Source: Antedon mediterranea (taxonomy: Eukaryota > Echinodermata > Crinoidea > Comatulida > Antedonidae). Taken from it: a DNA stretch of 60,000 bases. The first letter of the stretch is position 1, and each line of letters starts with the position of its first letter. The position numbers and the translations under genes were made by a program. A model generated the notes under the pieces. That model was not told where the DNA came from. It worked only from the letters and a program-made list of their open reading frames with translations, and did no database searches. Shown in pieces: positions 1 to 11,200 of this stretch. The stretch is from NCBI RefSeq assembly GCF_964355755.1, contig NC_092672.1:12212501-12272500 (forward strand), read 5' to 3'.

Positions 1-2530
1 CATACATCTTGTACCATTGATTCATTAATGTACGTACTGTCAGTAAGGCTGAGCTGTAATTAATTACTCGTACATCTTGTACCATTGATTCATTAATGTA
101 CGTACTCCTGTCAGTAAGGCTGAGCTGTAATTAATTACTCATACATCTTGTACCATTGATTCATTAATGTACGTACTGCTGTCAGTAAGGCTGAGTTGTA
201 ATTAATTACTCATACATATTGTACCATTGATTCATTAATGTACGTACTACTGTCAGTAAGGCTGAGCTGTAATTAATTACTCATACATCTTGTACCATTG
301 ATTCATTAATGTACGTACTACTGTCAGTAAGGCTGAGCTGTAATTAATTACTCATACATCTTGTACCATTGATTCATTAATGTACGTACTGCTGTCAGTA
401 AGACTGAGCTGTAATTAATTACTCATACATCTTGTACCATTGATTCATTAATGTACGTTCTACTGTCAGTAAGGCTGAGCTGTAATTAATTACTCATACA
501 TCTTGTACCATTGATTCATTAATGTACGTACTGCTGTCAGTAAGGCTGAGCCGTAATTAATTACTCATACATCTTGTACCATTGATTCATTAATGTACGT
601 ACTACTGTCAGTAAGGCTGAGCTGTAATTAATTACTCATACATCTTGTACCATTGATTCATTAATGTATGTACTGTCAGTAAGGCTGAGCTGTAATTAAT
701 TACTCATACATCTTGTACCATTGATTCATTAATGTACGTACTGTCAGTAAGGCTGAGCTGTAATTAATTACTCATACATCTTGTACCATTGATTCATTAA
801 TGTACGTACTGCTGTCAGTAAGGCTGAGCTGTAATTAATTACTAATACATCTTGTACCATTGATTCATTAATGTACGTACTGCTGTCAGTAAGGCTGAGC
901 TATAATTAATTACTCATACATCTTGTAACATTGATTCATTAATGTACGTACTGCTGTCAGTAAGGCTGAGCTGTGATTAATTACTCATACATCTTGTACC
1001 ATTGATTCATTAATGTACGTACTGCTGTCAGTAAGGCTGAGCTATAATTAATTACTCATACATCTTGTACCATTGATTCAATAATGTACGTACTGCTGTC
1101 AGTAAGGCTGAGCTGTAATTAATTACTCATACATCTTGTACCATTGATTCATTAATGTACGTACTGCTGTCAGTAAGGCTGAGCTGTAATTAATTACTCA
1201 TACATCTTGTACCATTGATTCATTAATGTACGTACTGTCAGTAAGGCTGAGCTGTAATTAATTACTCATGCATCTAGTACCATTGATTCATTAATGTACG
1301 TACTGTCAGTAAGGCTGAGTTGTAATTAATTACTCATACATATTGTACCATTGATTCATTAATGTACGTACTACTGTCAGTAAGGCTGAGCTGTAATTAA
1401 TTACTCATACATCTTATACCATTGATTCATTAATGTACGTACTGTCAGTAAGGCTGAGCTGTAATTAATTACTCATACATCTTGTACCATTGATTCATTA
1501 ATATACGTACTGTCAGTAAGGCTGAGCTGTAATTAATTACTCATACATCTTGTACCATTGATTCATTAATGTACGTACTGCTGTCAGTAAAGCTGAGCTG
1601 TAATTAATTACTCATACATGTTGTACCATTGATTCATTAATGTACGTACTGCTGTCAGTAAGGCTGAGCTGTAATTAATTACTCATACATCTTGTACCAT
1701 TGATTCATTAATGTACGTACTGCTGTCAGTAAGGCTGAGCTGTAATTAATTACTCATACATGTTGTACCATTGATTCATTAATGTACGTACTGCTGTCAG
1801 TAAGGCTGAGCTGTAATTAATTACTCGTACATCTTGTACCATTGATTCATTAATGTACGTACTGCTGTCAGTAAGGCTGCGCTGTAATTAATTACTCATA
1901 CATCTTGTACCATTGATTCATTAATGTACGTACTGCTGTCAGTAAGGCTGAGCTGTAATTAATTACTCATACATCTTGTACCATTGATTCATTAATGTAC
2001 GTACTGCTGTCAGTAAGGCTGAGCTGTAATTAATTACTCATACATGTTGTACCATTGATTCATTAATGTACGTACTGCTGTCAGTAAGGCTGCGCTGTAA
2101 TTAATTACTCATACATCTTGTACCATTGATTCATTAATGTACGTACTGCTGTCAGTAAGGCTGAGCTGTAATTAATTACTCATACATCTTGTACCATTGA
2201 TTCATTAATGTACGTACTGCTGTCAGTAAGGCTGAGCTGTAATTAATTACTCATACATGTTGTACCATTGATTCATTAATGTACGTACTGCTGTCAGTAA
2301 GGCTGCGCTGTAATTAATTACTCATACATCTTGTACCATTGATTCATTAATGTACGTACTGCTGTCAGTAAGGCTGAGCTGTAATTAATTACTCATACAT
2401 CTTGTACCATTGATTCATTAATGTACGTACTGCTGTCAGTAAGGCTAAGCTGTAATTAATTACTCATACATGTTGTACCATTGATTCATTAATGTACGTA
2501 CTGCTGTCAGTAAGGCTAAGCTGTAATTAA
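1..2530. repeat. 71-bp satellite array, about 36 units
   Basis: Head-to-tail tandem array that is already under way at base 1 and stops at about 2,530. The unit is 71 bp, with a 68-bp variant that lacks one triplet (GCT, ACT or CCT) after TACGTACT. Each unit carries the self-complementary words GTACGTAC and ATTAATTA. Units are almost identical. In the right third, marker variants (CATGTTG and CTGCGCTG) recur every 213 bp, which is three units, so a higher-order repeat is present there. There is no coding potential. Confidence 0.97.
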
Positions 2531-2605
2531 TTTCAGTCGCCATTGTTAAACCTTCCCATCATCTTCGTTTTTCATTTCAAGCACAAGATGGCGCACTACG
2601 ACTAA

Positions 2606-3115
2606 TTAGAATAGTTATAATATAAGTAGGCGTCACTTACTTATCCCTCTACGTTCAAATATCTTCTGAACGATTCAGCCCGCAAGAGGGCTCTATATAA
2701 ATTTGATATACCATATGTACTTTATTCAAAATGGGTTTTTTGTCGCATAGCGTCTTTTTGTCGAATTCTTGAAATCTTTTGATATTCTTTAAACGGATAT
2801 TATTGCAACCTATTCAATAAGCTGGTGATAGCGTCGACAAAGAGGTTAAGCAAACAATGTGAAAGTAAATAATACAGTATCATACATACACATAAATTCT
2901 TACATTGTATTTTTATTACTGTAAGTTCCATTCTATATAGGATTTCAGAAATAATCGGTAAATGACATATCTTACTATTATGTTATGTGATATATTTTGT
3001 CGCAATCCGTATTAATAAACAATGAATAAGTGTGAAACCAAACCTGTTATAAGTTCAATCAGTTCATGGCTAAATAAGCAAAACCAGTTAATACTGTCAC
3101 CCATTCCATGTTTGA
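2606..3115. repeat. Dispersed repeat, copy A (partner at 59,424-60,000)
   Basis: This stretch aligns in the same orientation with the last ~575 bases of the window. Shared blocks include the region around CTGAACGATTCAGCCCGCAA and a block around TCATACATACACATA. The copies differ by scattered substitutions and by a ~60-bp segment present only in the right copy, after about position 59,820. No ORF is seen. It directly follows the satellite array, so it may be part of a mobile element whose ends lie outside the window. Confidence 0.85.
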
Positions 3116-3714
3116 ATCAATTATTGTGACCGCTATTATGATACAGATAGTATATTGACGCTTTTTAAATTATCAAATAAATAATGACATCACACTTTAT
3201 GTGGCATATTTATTTTCAAATCTAACATTATGCACATTTCTCGACAACATTGAATTTATATAACATAATTTTAGAACAACTGTAGATAATGTATGTCCTG
3301 TCATTAAACAAACATTTACATTTTACACAAAAAGAAGGTGATGCACTGTTGTCTAAATCTTCATTAAAAAAATAATAATTTTTATACAAGCTAGCCTTAG
3401 TTGCTTGTTAACATACTATACTATATATTAAACTATTTTACTACAATAAATCTAGTATTATAACATTACACTATGCAGACATGATATTAATTATATAGTA
3501 AATAATAATAATAATAGGATTATGATTAATTTACCGTACCGAATACCATAGGTATATTCTACAAAAAAAAACATTACTGTAATAAGTTTACAGTTAGCGT
3601 GAGTAAAACAAAAACGCGCATTTTAAACAACACATAGAAAAGCGCATCCAATATCATTGCAAGCAATACCACCAAGTGATAAGGAAATGCTTGTTTCAGA
3701 AATATAAAGTGAAG
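3116..3714. other. AT-rich spacer, nothing recognised
   Basis: AT-rich sequence with homopolymer runs and a short (ATA)n run near 3,503. I see no ORF, splice-bounded exon or inverted repeat. Confidence 0.5.
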
Positions 3715-4005
3715 TGTTTTTAAAAAAAATGAAAATGGTATCAGACTTGTTTTAACTAAGAAAATGAAATGGTATCAGACTTCTTTTAACTAAGAAAAAA
3801 ATGAAACAGTATCAGAATTCTTTTAACTAAGAACATGAATAGTATCAGACCTCTTTTAATGAAGAAAGTGAAATGGTATCAGACTTCTTTTAACTAAGAA
3901 AAAAATGAAACAGTATCAGAATTCTTTTAACTAAGAACATGAATAGTATCAGACCTCTTTTAATGAAGAAAGTGAAATGGTATCAGACCTCTTTTAAATA
4001 AGATT
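3715..4005. repeat. ~35-bp minisatellite with 104-bp higher-order unit
   Basis: A core of the form GGTATCAGACTTCTTTTAAC followed by TAAGAA is repeated about eight times with small variants (GAAATGG, GAAACAG, GAATAG). Three successive variants form a 104-bp block that is itself repeated once (3,766 and 3,870 start equivalent blocks). Confidence 0.85.
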
Positions 4006-4682
4006 TTGTATATACATTATTAGTTAAGCCTTTACGCATTCTTAAAAATTGCTTTTTACGCTGACATACAGTATACGAATTTTAAATACCATACCGATAC
4101 TACCCCGTATGTCTGTATCTCATCAAACTTGGCTACAATTATTGAATGAATACTACTAAGTTTAATAGTAAAGGAAATAGTGTTTATTAATAATTTCCAC
4201 CTATAAAGAACAGTATTTATCTGAATCTCGCCAAACTTACAACAATTATCAATGATCTAAGAGTACTTTTAAATGGAAGGACCAAACTGCTATTAACTAT
4301 GTAGGGCAATTATAGAGAAAAAACTTTTCTTTTAGTGGGATATTTTTTTTATGTAAGAGTAATACTGTAATAGTTATTGAATAATATTTCCTTGGCTTTT
4401 ATAACAGTTTTTTTTGCATTTGGTGGAAATTTAAATCAATTAATATAACTGGCTTCAAAGATCTATCTACATTATTAAACTTCATGCGTCAGCAAATTTG
4501 ATGTACCCATATATGGACATGATGATGTGATATCACTACCATATCTGGGCTTATTACATGTTTTTGGTCAAAATGCTGTGATAGTGTAGACGGAGCTTTA
4601 TATTGTTTACATTTAAAGATTGGAACCCAAACACTTGATTGACTTACCGACATTGAGTTTGGTAATATACTCGGCATCAATG
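4006..4682 (-). other. Downstream flank of the Ank-ROCO-DED gene, probable 3' UTR
   Basis: Immediately 3' of the stop codon of the large minus-strand gene. A 63-codon ORF (4,489-4,680) follows the stop but has no recognisable domain and is probably untranslated. A minus-strand AATAAA lies at 4,183-4,188 and could be the poly(A) signal. No other structure is seen. Confidence 0.35.
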
Positions 4683-5212
4683 CTAAGCATTGTATTCTAA
4701 CTTTTTAGCAGGAACAGTCATGTTATTCTGATTTAAAAATGCAATAAATGATTGCAAGTTATCCTCCTTTAGAATCCCCCTTTGTTCAAGATCTAATATC
4801 ACAGTCCATTGGTTGTTACTTTGTTTTTTTAGAACACTTTTCAAACGGATGAGATCTCTTGTATTTTCTTTCGAAAGTGCGTCACCAAACTGAATTAGGT
4901 GTTGTCGATATGTTGAGAAGGAGGTGATAAACTGGTTGGTTTTATCAAATTTCTCCTTTAAGAGTTTGTTGACCTCCAGAACACCATTTGTACCAGTGAC
5001 ATTAATTGCGTCAACAATAACTTTAACGTTTGTACTGGTAAGATGGCCAGATCGTTTCAATAGGTTGAAGAAACGTATGCAGTCAGCATCCTGCAAATCA
5101 TTGTAAGGTGTTATCAGATCTTTGCATAACACCTTCAGTTTATCAATTGAGCCATGTTCATCATACCAGCTCGATATGTTTACCACGATTTTTTCAAACT
5201 CTTCGGATGATC
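4683..5212 (-). CDS. Exon 26: tandem DED-like C-terminus and stop
   Basis: The acceptor is a long pyrimidine run ending TTTACAG at 5,213. The frame joins exon 25 across a split Gly codon. Residues ~1200-1265 contain LKVLCKDLI, FFNLLKRSGHL and NVKVIV, the pattern of DED helices 2-5. Residues ~1285-1350 contain YRQHLIQFGDAL, then DLEQRGILKEDNLQSF, a very DED-like helix 4/5 stretch. Neither copy shows a clear RxDL motif in helix 6. Other death-fold classes (CARD or DD) are less likely on these motifs. The stop codon is at 4,683-4,685. Confidence 0.8.
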
Positions 5213-8200
5213 CTGTAAAAAAGAAAACCGAAAACAATTACATTTAGTAGGCCTGTTAAGTGACCCAATCCTTCAAATTGTGATAACATTCTGAGACTTT
5301 GCACAGTTATTCATTTTGGTGTCAAAAATATGAAATGGAAGGGTTGCACAAAATTTGGTCAGGGGAAAGCCGCCATTTTGGATTTCAAAATGGCGGACCC
5401 AAATTGTTCACTTTTCAGGTATATCTCTGCTAAATAGGCACCTAGAGTTCTGAATTTAGGTGCAAATTATATGGTAATGGGGTCACCAAACATATTGGTA
5501 TAACTAACATTTTAATTGCATGGCGGCCATTTTGGATTTCAAAATGGCGGACTTCAAATTTTCACTTTTTAGGTATATCTCTGCTAAAAAGGCTCCTAGA
5601 GTTCTGATTTTAGGTGCAAATTATATGGTAGTGGGGTAACCAAACATACTGGTATAACTAACATTTTGATTCCATGGCGGCCATGTTGGATTTCAAAATG
5701 GCGGATTTCAAATTTTTATTTTTCAGGTATATCTCTGCTAAAAAGGCACCTAGTGTTCTGATTTTAGGTGCAAATTATATGTTAATGGGGTCACCAAACA
5801 TATTGGTATAACTAACATTTTGATTGCATGGCGGCCATTTTGAATTTCATAATGGCGGACTTAAATTTTCACTTTTCAGGTATCTCTGCTAAAAAGGTAC
5901 ACAGAGTTCTGATTTTAGGTGCCAATTATATGGCACCTAAACATATTGGTATTTAACTGACAATTTTATTGCATGGCGGCCATTTTGAATTTCAAAATGG
6001 CGAACTCAAAATGTTTCAGTACGGTACCTACAGTTATAATTTTAGGTACAAAGTATAATATAGTTTTGAGGTCAACAAACATATTAGTATAACGTCTTTG
6101 ATTGCATGGCGGCCATTTTGAATGTAGCTCAACCCGTACTGGCTTTACACTATTTGTTTATGTTCATAATTACATGCATTTAACACGGACACTTATTGTA
6201 GGTCACAATTTCCCTGGCAACCACACAGCTCTGTACATCGTAAATCACTCTTTCTGCATTTACAGCATCCAAGATCACAGTCGGTGTGTCCACAGCGAAT
6301 TAAAACCTTTGTGACATCTGAAAGTTCCGGCAATGAACTCCAAGCTGGACTAAATTTGTTGCCGTCCTTTCTCGATCCCCAGTTCGCTGGGTCCTGCTCA
6401 ACCCTGAATGCATCTAGACAGTCGTACCACTTCCTGGCTTCCGTTTCACATGTTCTCTTAATGCCGCAGATGTTGGGGGATATTTTCAATAGTCTTTCTC
6501 TTGTTGTAAAAAGATATCGTCTTGCATCATAATGTTCTGCAGTAGACATAGTTACAACAAACTGTTCTAGATAATCTGTGTCTGTTTCACTAACATGCCC
6601 TACAGGCAATGACATCCTCTCAAAAACTGGAGTCATACATGGCATCTTTTTCAAGGTCTCGTTAAATGTAGCTTTACCTTTTCCTTAAACAGATGAAGTT
6701 CTATCACAACCGCTAATGGTATGAAAGAACAAGTAAGCGGCTGATGCATGTGATCCAAGAGAAGAAGCAATCTCGTGTATTGTGCTTTGTGCTTTCCCAC
6801 TCCAAACTCGATCCGAAGCTCGTGGATGCCAGGTATTCTGTGGAAAGCTGACAACAACATCACTGTGTACAGTCTTGACAATGCGTGGACAATTTCAGCG
6901 GGAAGTTTAACGTAAACAAACATACGTTCATCTGCCTCTTCTATGTTACATGGCATTAGCCATTGTATATTTACTGGTTTGTTACAGCTCTGTCTCCCAC
7001 AGACCCTACAAACATTCCGTGATTTGTGCCAATGTTCTCTACTACTTCAGTTACAATAAATGAAAACAACTCTGGTTTGTTGTCATCAAATCTAAAAAAT
7101 GTCGTCCAATTGTTGGGCATGCTCCCGCACGACCCTCCTCCTTACACCAGAGACTCGGTTTGAACGCGTACCAGACTTTAAACTGTCGTTAAAATAAAAA
7201 AACAAATCTAGTCGTGTCACTGATCGAAGTTGATGGTTGTATGACACTTGATATATACTCAACTCAATGAATGTCTTCGAATCATTTCGCCTGAGCATAT
7301 TGATTATTGCTGGTCCATCTAACACCTTGGCAGCAACTAATGGTGCTTCATTTTGTCATACAACCATATATAGACCATCAACTTCAATCAGTGAGGTGAC
7401 CAGATTCTGTTTTCGATAGATACTTTAACGACGGTTTAAAGTCTAGTACGCGTTCAAACCGCGGCTCTGGTGTAAGGAGGGGCGTCAAAGCCAGTGGGAG
7501 CATGCCCAACAATTGGACCACATATTCGAGATATGATGACAACAAATCAGAGTTGTTTCATTAATTGTAACTGAAGTAGTAGAGAACATTGACACAAATC
7601 ACGGAATGTTTGTAGGGTCTGAGAGAGACAGAGCTGTAGCAAACCTGTCTGTAAATATACAACCGCTGATGCCATGTAACATAGAAGAGGCAGATGAACG
7701 TATGTTTTTTCATGTTAAACATGCCGCTAAAATTTTTCCGCGCATTCTTGTCAAGACTGTAGACAGTGATGTTGTTGTTATTTCATTGTCAACTTTCCAC
7801 AGAATACCTGGCATCCACAAGATCGAGTTTGGAGTGGGGAAGCACTTGAAGTATATCTCAATACACAAGATTACTTCTCTTTGATCACAAGCATCAGCCG
7901 CTTACTTGTTCTTTCATTCCTTTAGCAGTTGTGATACAACTTCATCTGTTCAAAGAAAAAAATTTGAGACGATGTCATTGTCTGTAGGGGATGTTAGTGA
8001 CAGATTATCTAGAACAGTTTGTTTTAACTATGTAGAAAGAAGGTAAATGATGCAAGACGATATCTTTTTACTACAGACTGTTGAAAATATCCCCCCAACA
8101 TCTGCGGCATTAAGAGAACATCTGAAACGGTCTGTTCTACAAGCCAGAAAGTGGTAAAACTGTCTAGATGCATTCAGGGTTGAACAGGACCCAGCAAACT

Positions 8201-11200
8201 GGGGATGGAAGAAGGACGGCAACAAATTTAGTCCAGTTTGGAGTTCATTGCCGGAACATTCATATTTCACAAATTAGGTTTTAATTCGCTGTGACACACC
8301 GACTGTGATCTTGGACGCTGTAAATGCAGAAAGAGTGATTTATTTATTTATTTATTTATTTCGTTTTCTTTTGGTAGGGTAGCCCTCTCAGTAATAAAAT
8401 AAAATTGCTCTTCCGAGGGGCCCTACGGCACATTTAAACAAAATTTGAAAACAACTTAAACTAAACTTAAACTAAAACTTAAACTAAAACTAAACTTCAA
8501 TGCATGTTTTCATTATTATTATACTTTTATACCATATTTAAATATATTTCACTGGAACCATCCTAGACCACCGGCAACAATAAATGAATCTTAACAAGTG
8601 ATTTAAAACGGTTATAATTGTTTTGTTTTCTTAATTCATAAGGTAGGCCATTCCAGAGTGAACTTCCATAATAAACAAAACTACGTTTGTATATTTCGAG
8701 GTTACATCTGGGCAAATACAACAGATTATTTTCATAGTTTCTGGTTTGAATATTGTGTACACTACTAATATATTGCAAAACATTACATAAGTATGAAGGT
8801 ACAGATTCTTGTAAACATCTAAATATTGTACAAATTGTATGATATTCAATTCTTGTCTTAATTGTTAGCCAACCTAAATCATAATGCATTTGTCTAACAG
8901 GAGTTCGAATATCAGCACCTAGTATTAATCGTGCAGCTCTATTTTGTACCCTTTGCAATTTTAAAATATGGGCGTTTGAACCAGTACCCCAGACTGTTGA
9001 ACAATAGTCAATATGTGATAAAAATAGAGCATTGTATAATCTTTTAATAATTTTAGGAGATGTAAAACTTTTCAATCTATAAAATAGATGTAGAATTTTT
9101 GATAGTTTTGCACATATAGAATCAATATGTACTTTCCATGAGAGTTGTTCATCAAATGTAAGTCCCAAATATTTAAACGTTTCAACTTTCTCAATCGGAA
9201 TGTTATCAAAAATTACTGTTTCATCTGTTGTTTTATTAACACGTGCATGAGTACCAAAAAGCATGTATTTGGTTTTATCAATGTTTAGAGTTAATTTATG
9301 TTTATCTAACCATTGTTTTACATTTTCCAACTGTTCAGTTAAAACTGTTGTAAGCTCTTCATTTGATTTACATGCATAAAAAAGCGCAGTGTCGTCTGCA
9401 TTAGAGGACTGTTTTACAAATCCCATCAACACTATCATGTAAGTCATTTATGTATAAAATAAACAACAAAGGGCCAAGAATTGAGCCTTGTGGTACCCCA
9501 TAGTTGACATTTAAAATTTCAGATTTTTTTCCATTAAAATTAACAAATTGTTTGCGATTTTTTAAATAATTACTGAACCATGCAAGCTCAGTGCTTATCA
9601 TTCCAAAGGTGCATAATTTACGTAATAAAATATCGTGGTCTACCGTATCAAACGCCTTTTTTAGGTCAAGAAAAATTGCTCCAGTTACCAAGGCATTATC
9701 AATATTTTTATATATATAATTGCATACATCTATCAGTGTAGTAGAAGTTGAATGTAACGACCTAAAACCAGATTGATTTTTACATAATAAATTAAACTCA
9801 TTTATATGATTCATAACTTGATTATGGATGCATCTTTCAAAAACTTTCATAACAATAGGTATAACAGATATTGGACGGTAGTTGTTAAGTTCATGTTTAC
9901 ATCCTCCTTTATAAAGTGGAGTAACCTTAGCACATTTCCATTCACTTGGAATAACACCAGATCTTAATGACCAGTTAAACAAAAAGGCAAGACTTTGAGA
10001 AATTTGTGAAGATGCAATTTTAAGTAACCTAGCGGAAATCCCATCAATTCCAGTAGCTTTTCCAATTTCTAACTTTTCCAACAAAGCTTCAATTTCATTT
10101 CCATTAATATCTTTAAAGTTGAAACGTTGTTGAAATTGTGATAATGATTCAACGGTAATATCGTTTTGGTTGTCATTAAAATGGGATGCAAGTTCATTAG
10201 AAATTGAACAAAAATATTTATTAAAATGATTAGCAATATCAGTTGGATTGTTTATTTCATTACCGTTTACATTGAGAGTTGTTTTAGTTTGTTTCTTTTT
10301 ATTGGGTAAAAAGTCTTTCATGGTTTTCCATAATGTTTTAGTGTCATTAACATTATCTTTTAATTTATTATTTATATAGTCGCGTTTTAGTGATTTAGAC
10401 AAATTATTTAATTTATTTCTTGCCTTTTTGTAAGAATTCCAATCATCTATGTTCTTAGTTTTTTCGGCTTTTTGTTTTAAATAATCACGGTCACGAGAAA
10501 GGGAAACAAATTCGTCTGTAAGCCATGGAATATCAGTTCCCTTCCTCCTAACCGTCACCATAGGAGCATGAATATCACAAATATCAGTAAAAATGTGTTT
10601 CCAAATGTCCCAAGCCTCGTCAGCATCCTCGGACGCCTCACAAATACTCCACGGAGCAGATGCAAGATCAGAAATAAACAAATCTTCGTTAAATTTCCGG
10701 AAGGTTCTCGTATGTAAAATACGCGGGGAAATTTTATTTTAATTTTTTTACGTATTGCATATATCAATGAGTGATCGCTAATTCCAATTGGTACAACTCC
10801 AGTTTTGCTTATAAAGTCATCCCTATTTAAAAAAATTAAATCAATACAACTACTACTGTTTTCCGTTACGCGCGTTGGAGTTTTAATATACTGGTTTAAT
10901 TGGAAAATTTGGTGGAGGGTTTTAATGTTCCGAGAATGCTGTTTATCAAATATATTCCAATTTAAGTCACCAACAACAATAATCTCTCTTATACTATCTA
11001 GTATAAAAGATATTTGATCATGCATTATATCAACAAATCCAGTACACGAATTTGGTGGTCTATAAACATTACCGATGACGAACGGTTTAGTGTTAACCGG
11101 CTTAATTTTTATCCATACCGATTCAATTGTATTTTCACCAAAGTCAATGACATCAAAATCAACATTTTCGTTTACATAGATAGCCACCCCACCTCCGTGT

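Noticed and set aside
1-2530. Regular repeat array considered as a CRISPR
   Set aside because: There are no unique spacers; the full 71-bp unit repeats, and the window is clearly eukaryotic.
4489-4680. 63-codon minus ORF right after the ROCO stop, considered as an extension of the protein
   Set aside because: It is separated by the TAG at 4,683-4,685 and has no domain; more likely 3' UTR.
8028-8270. Minus-strand 80-codon ORF in the right arm
   Set aside because: It is antisense to the decayed CXC-type gene, which runs on the plus strand here.
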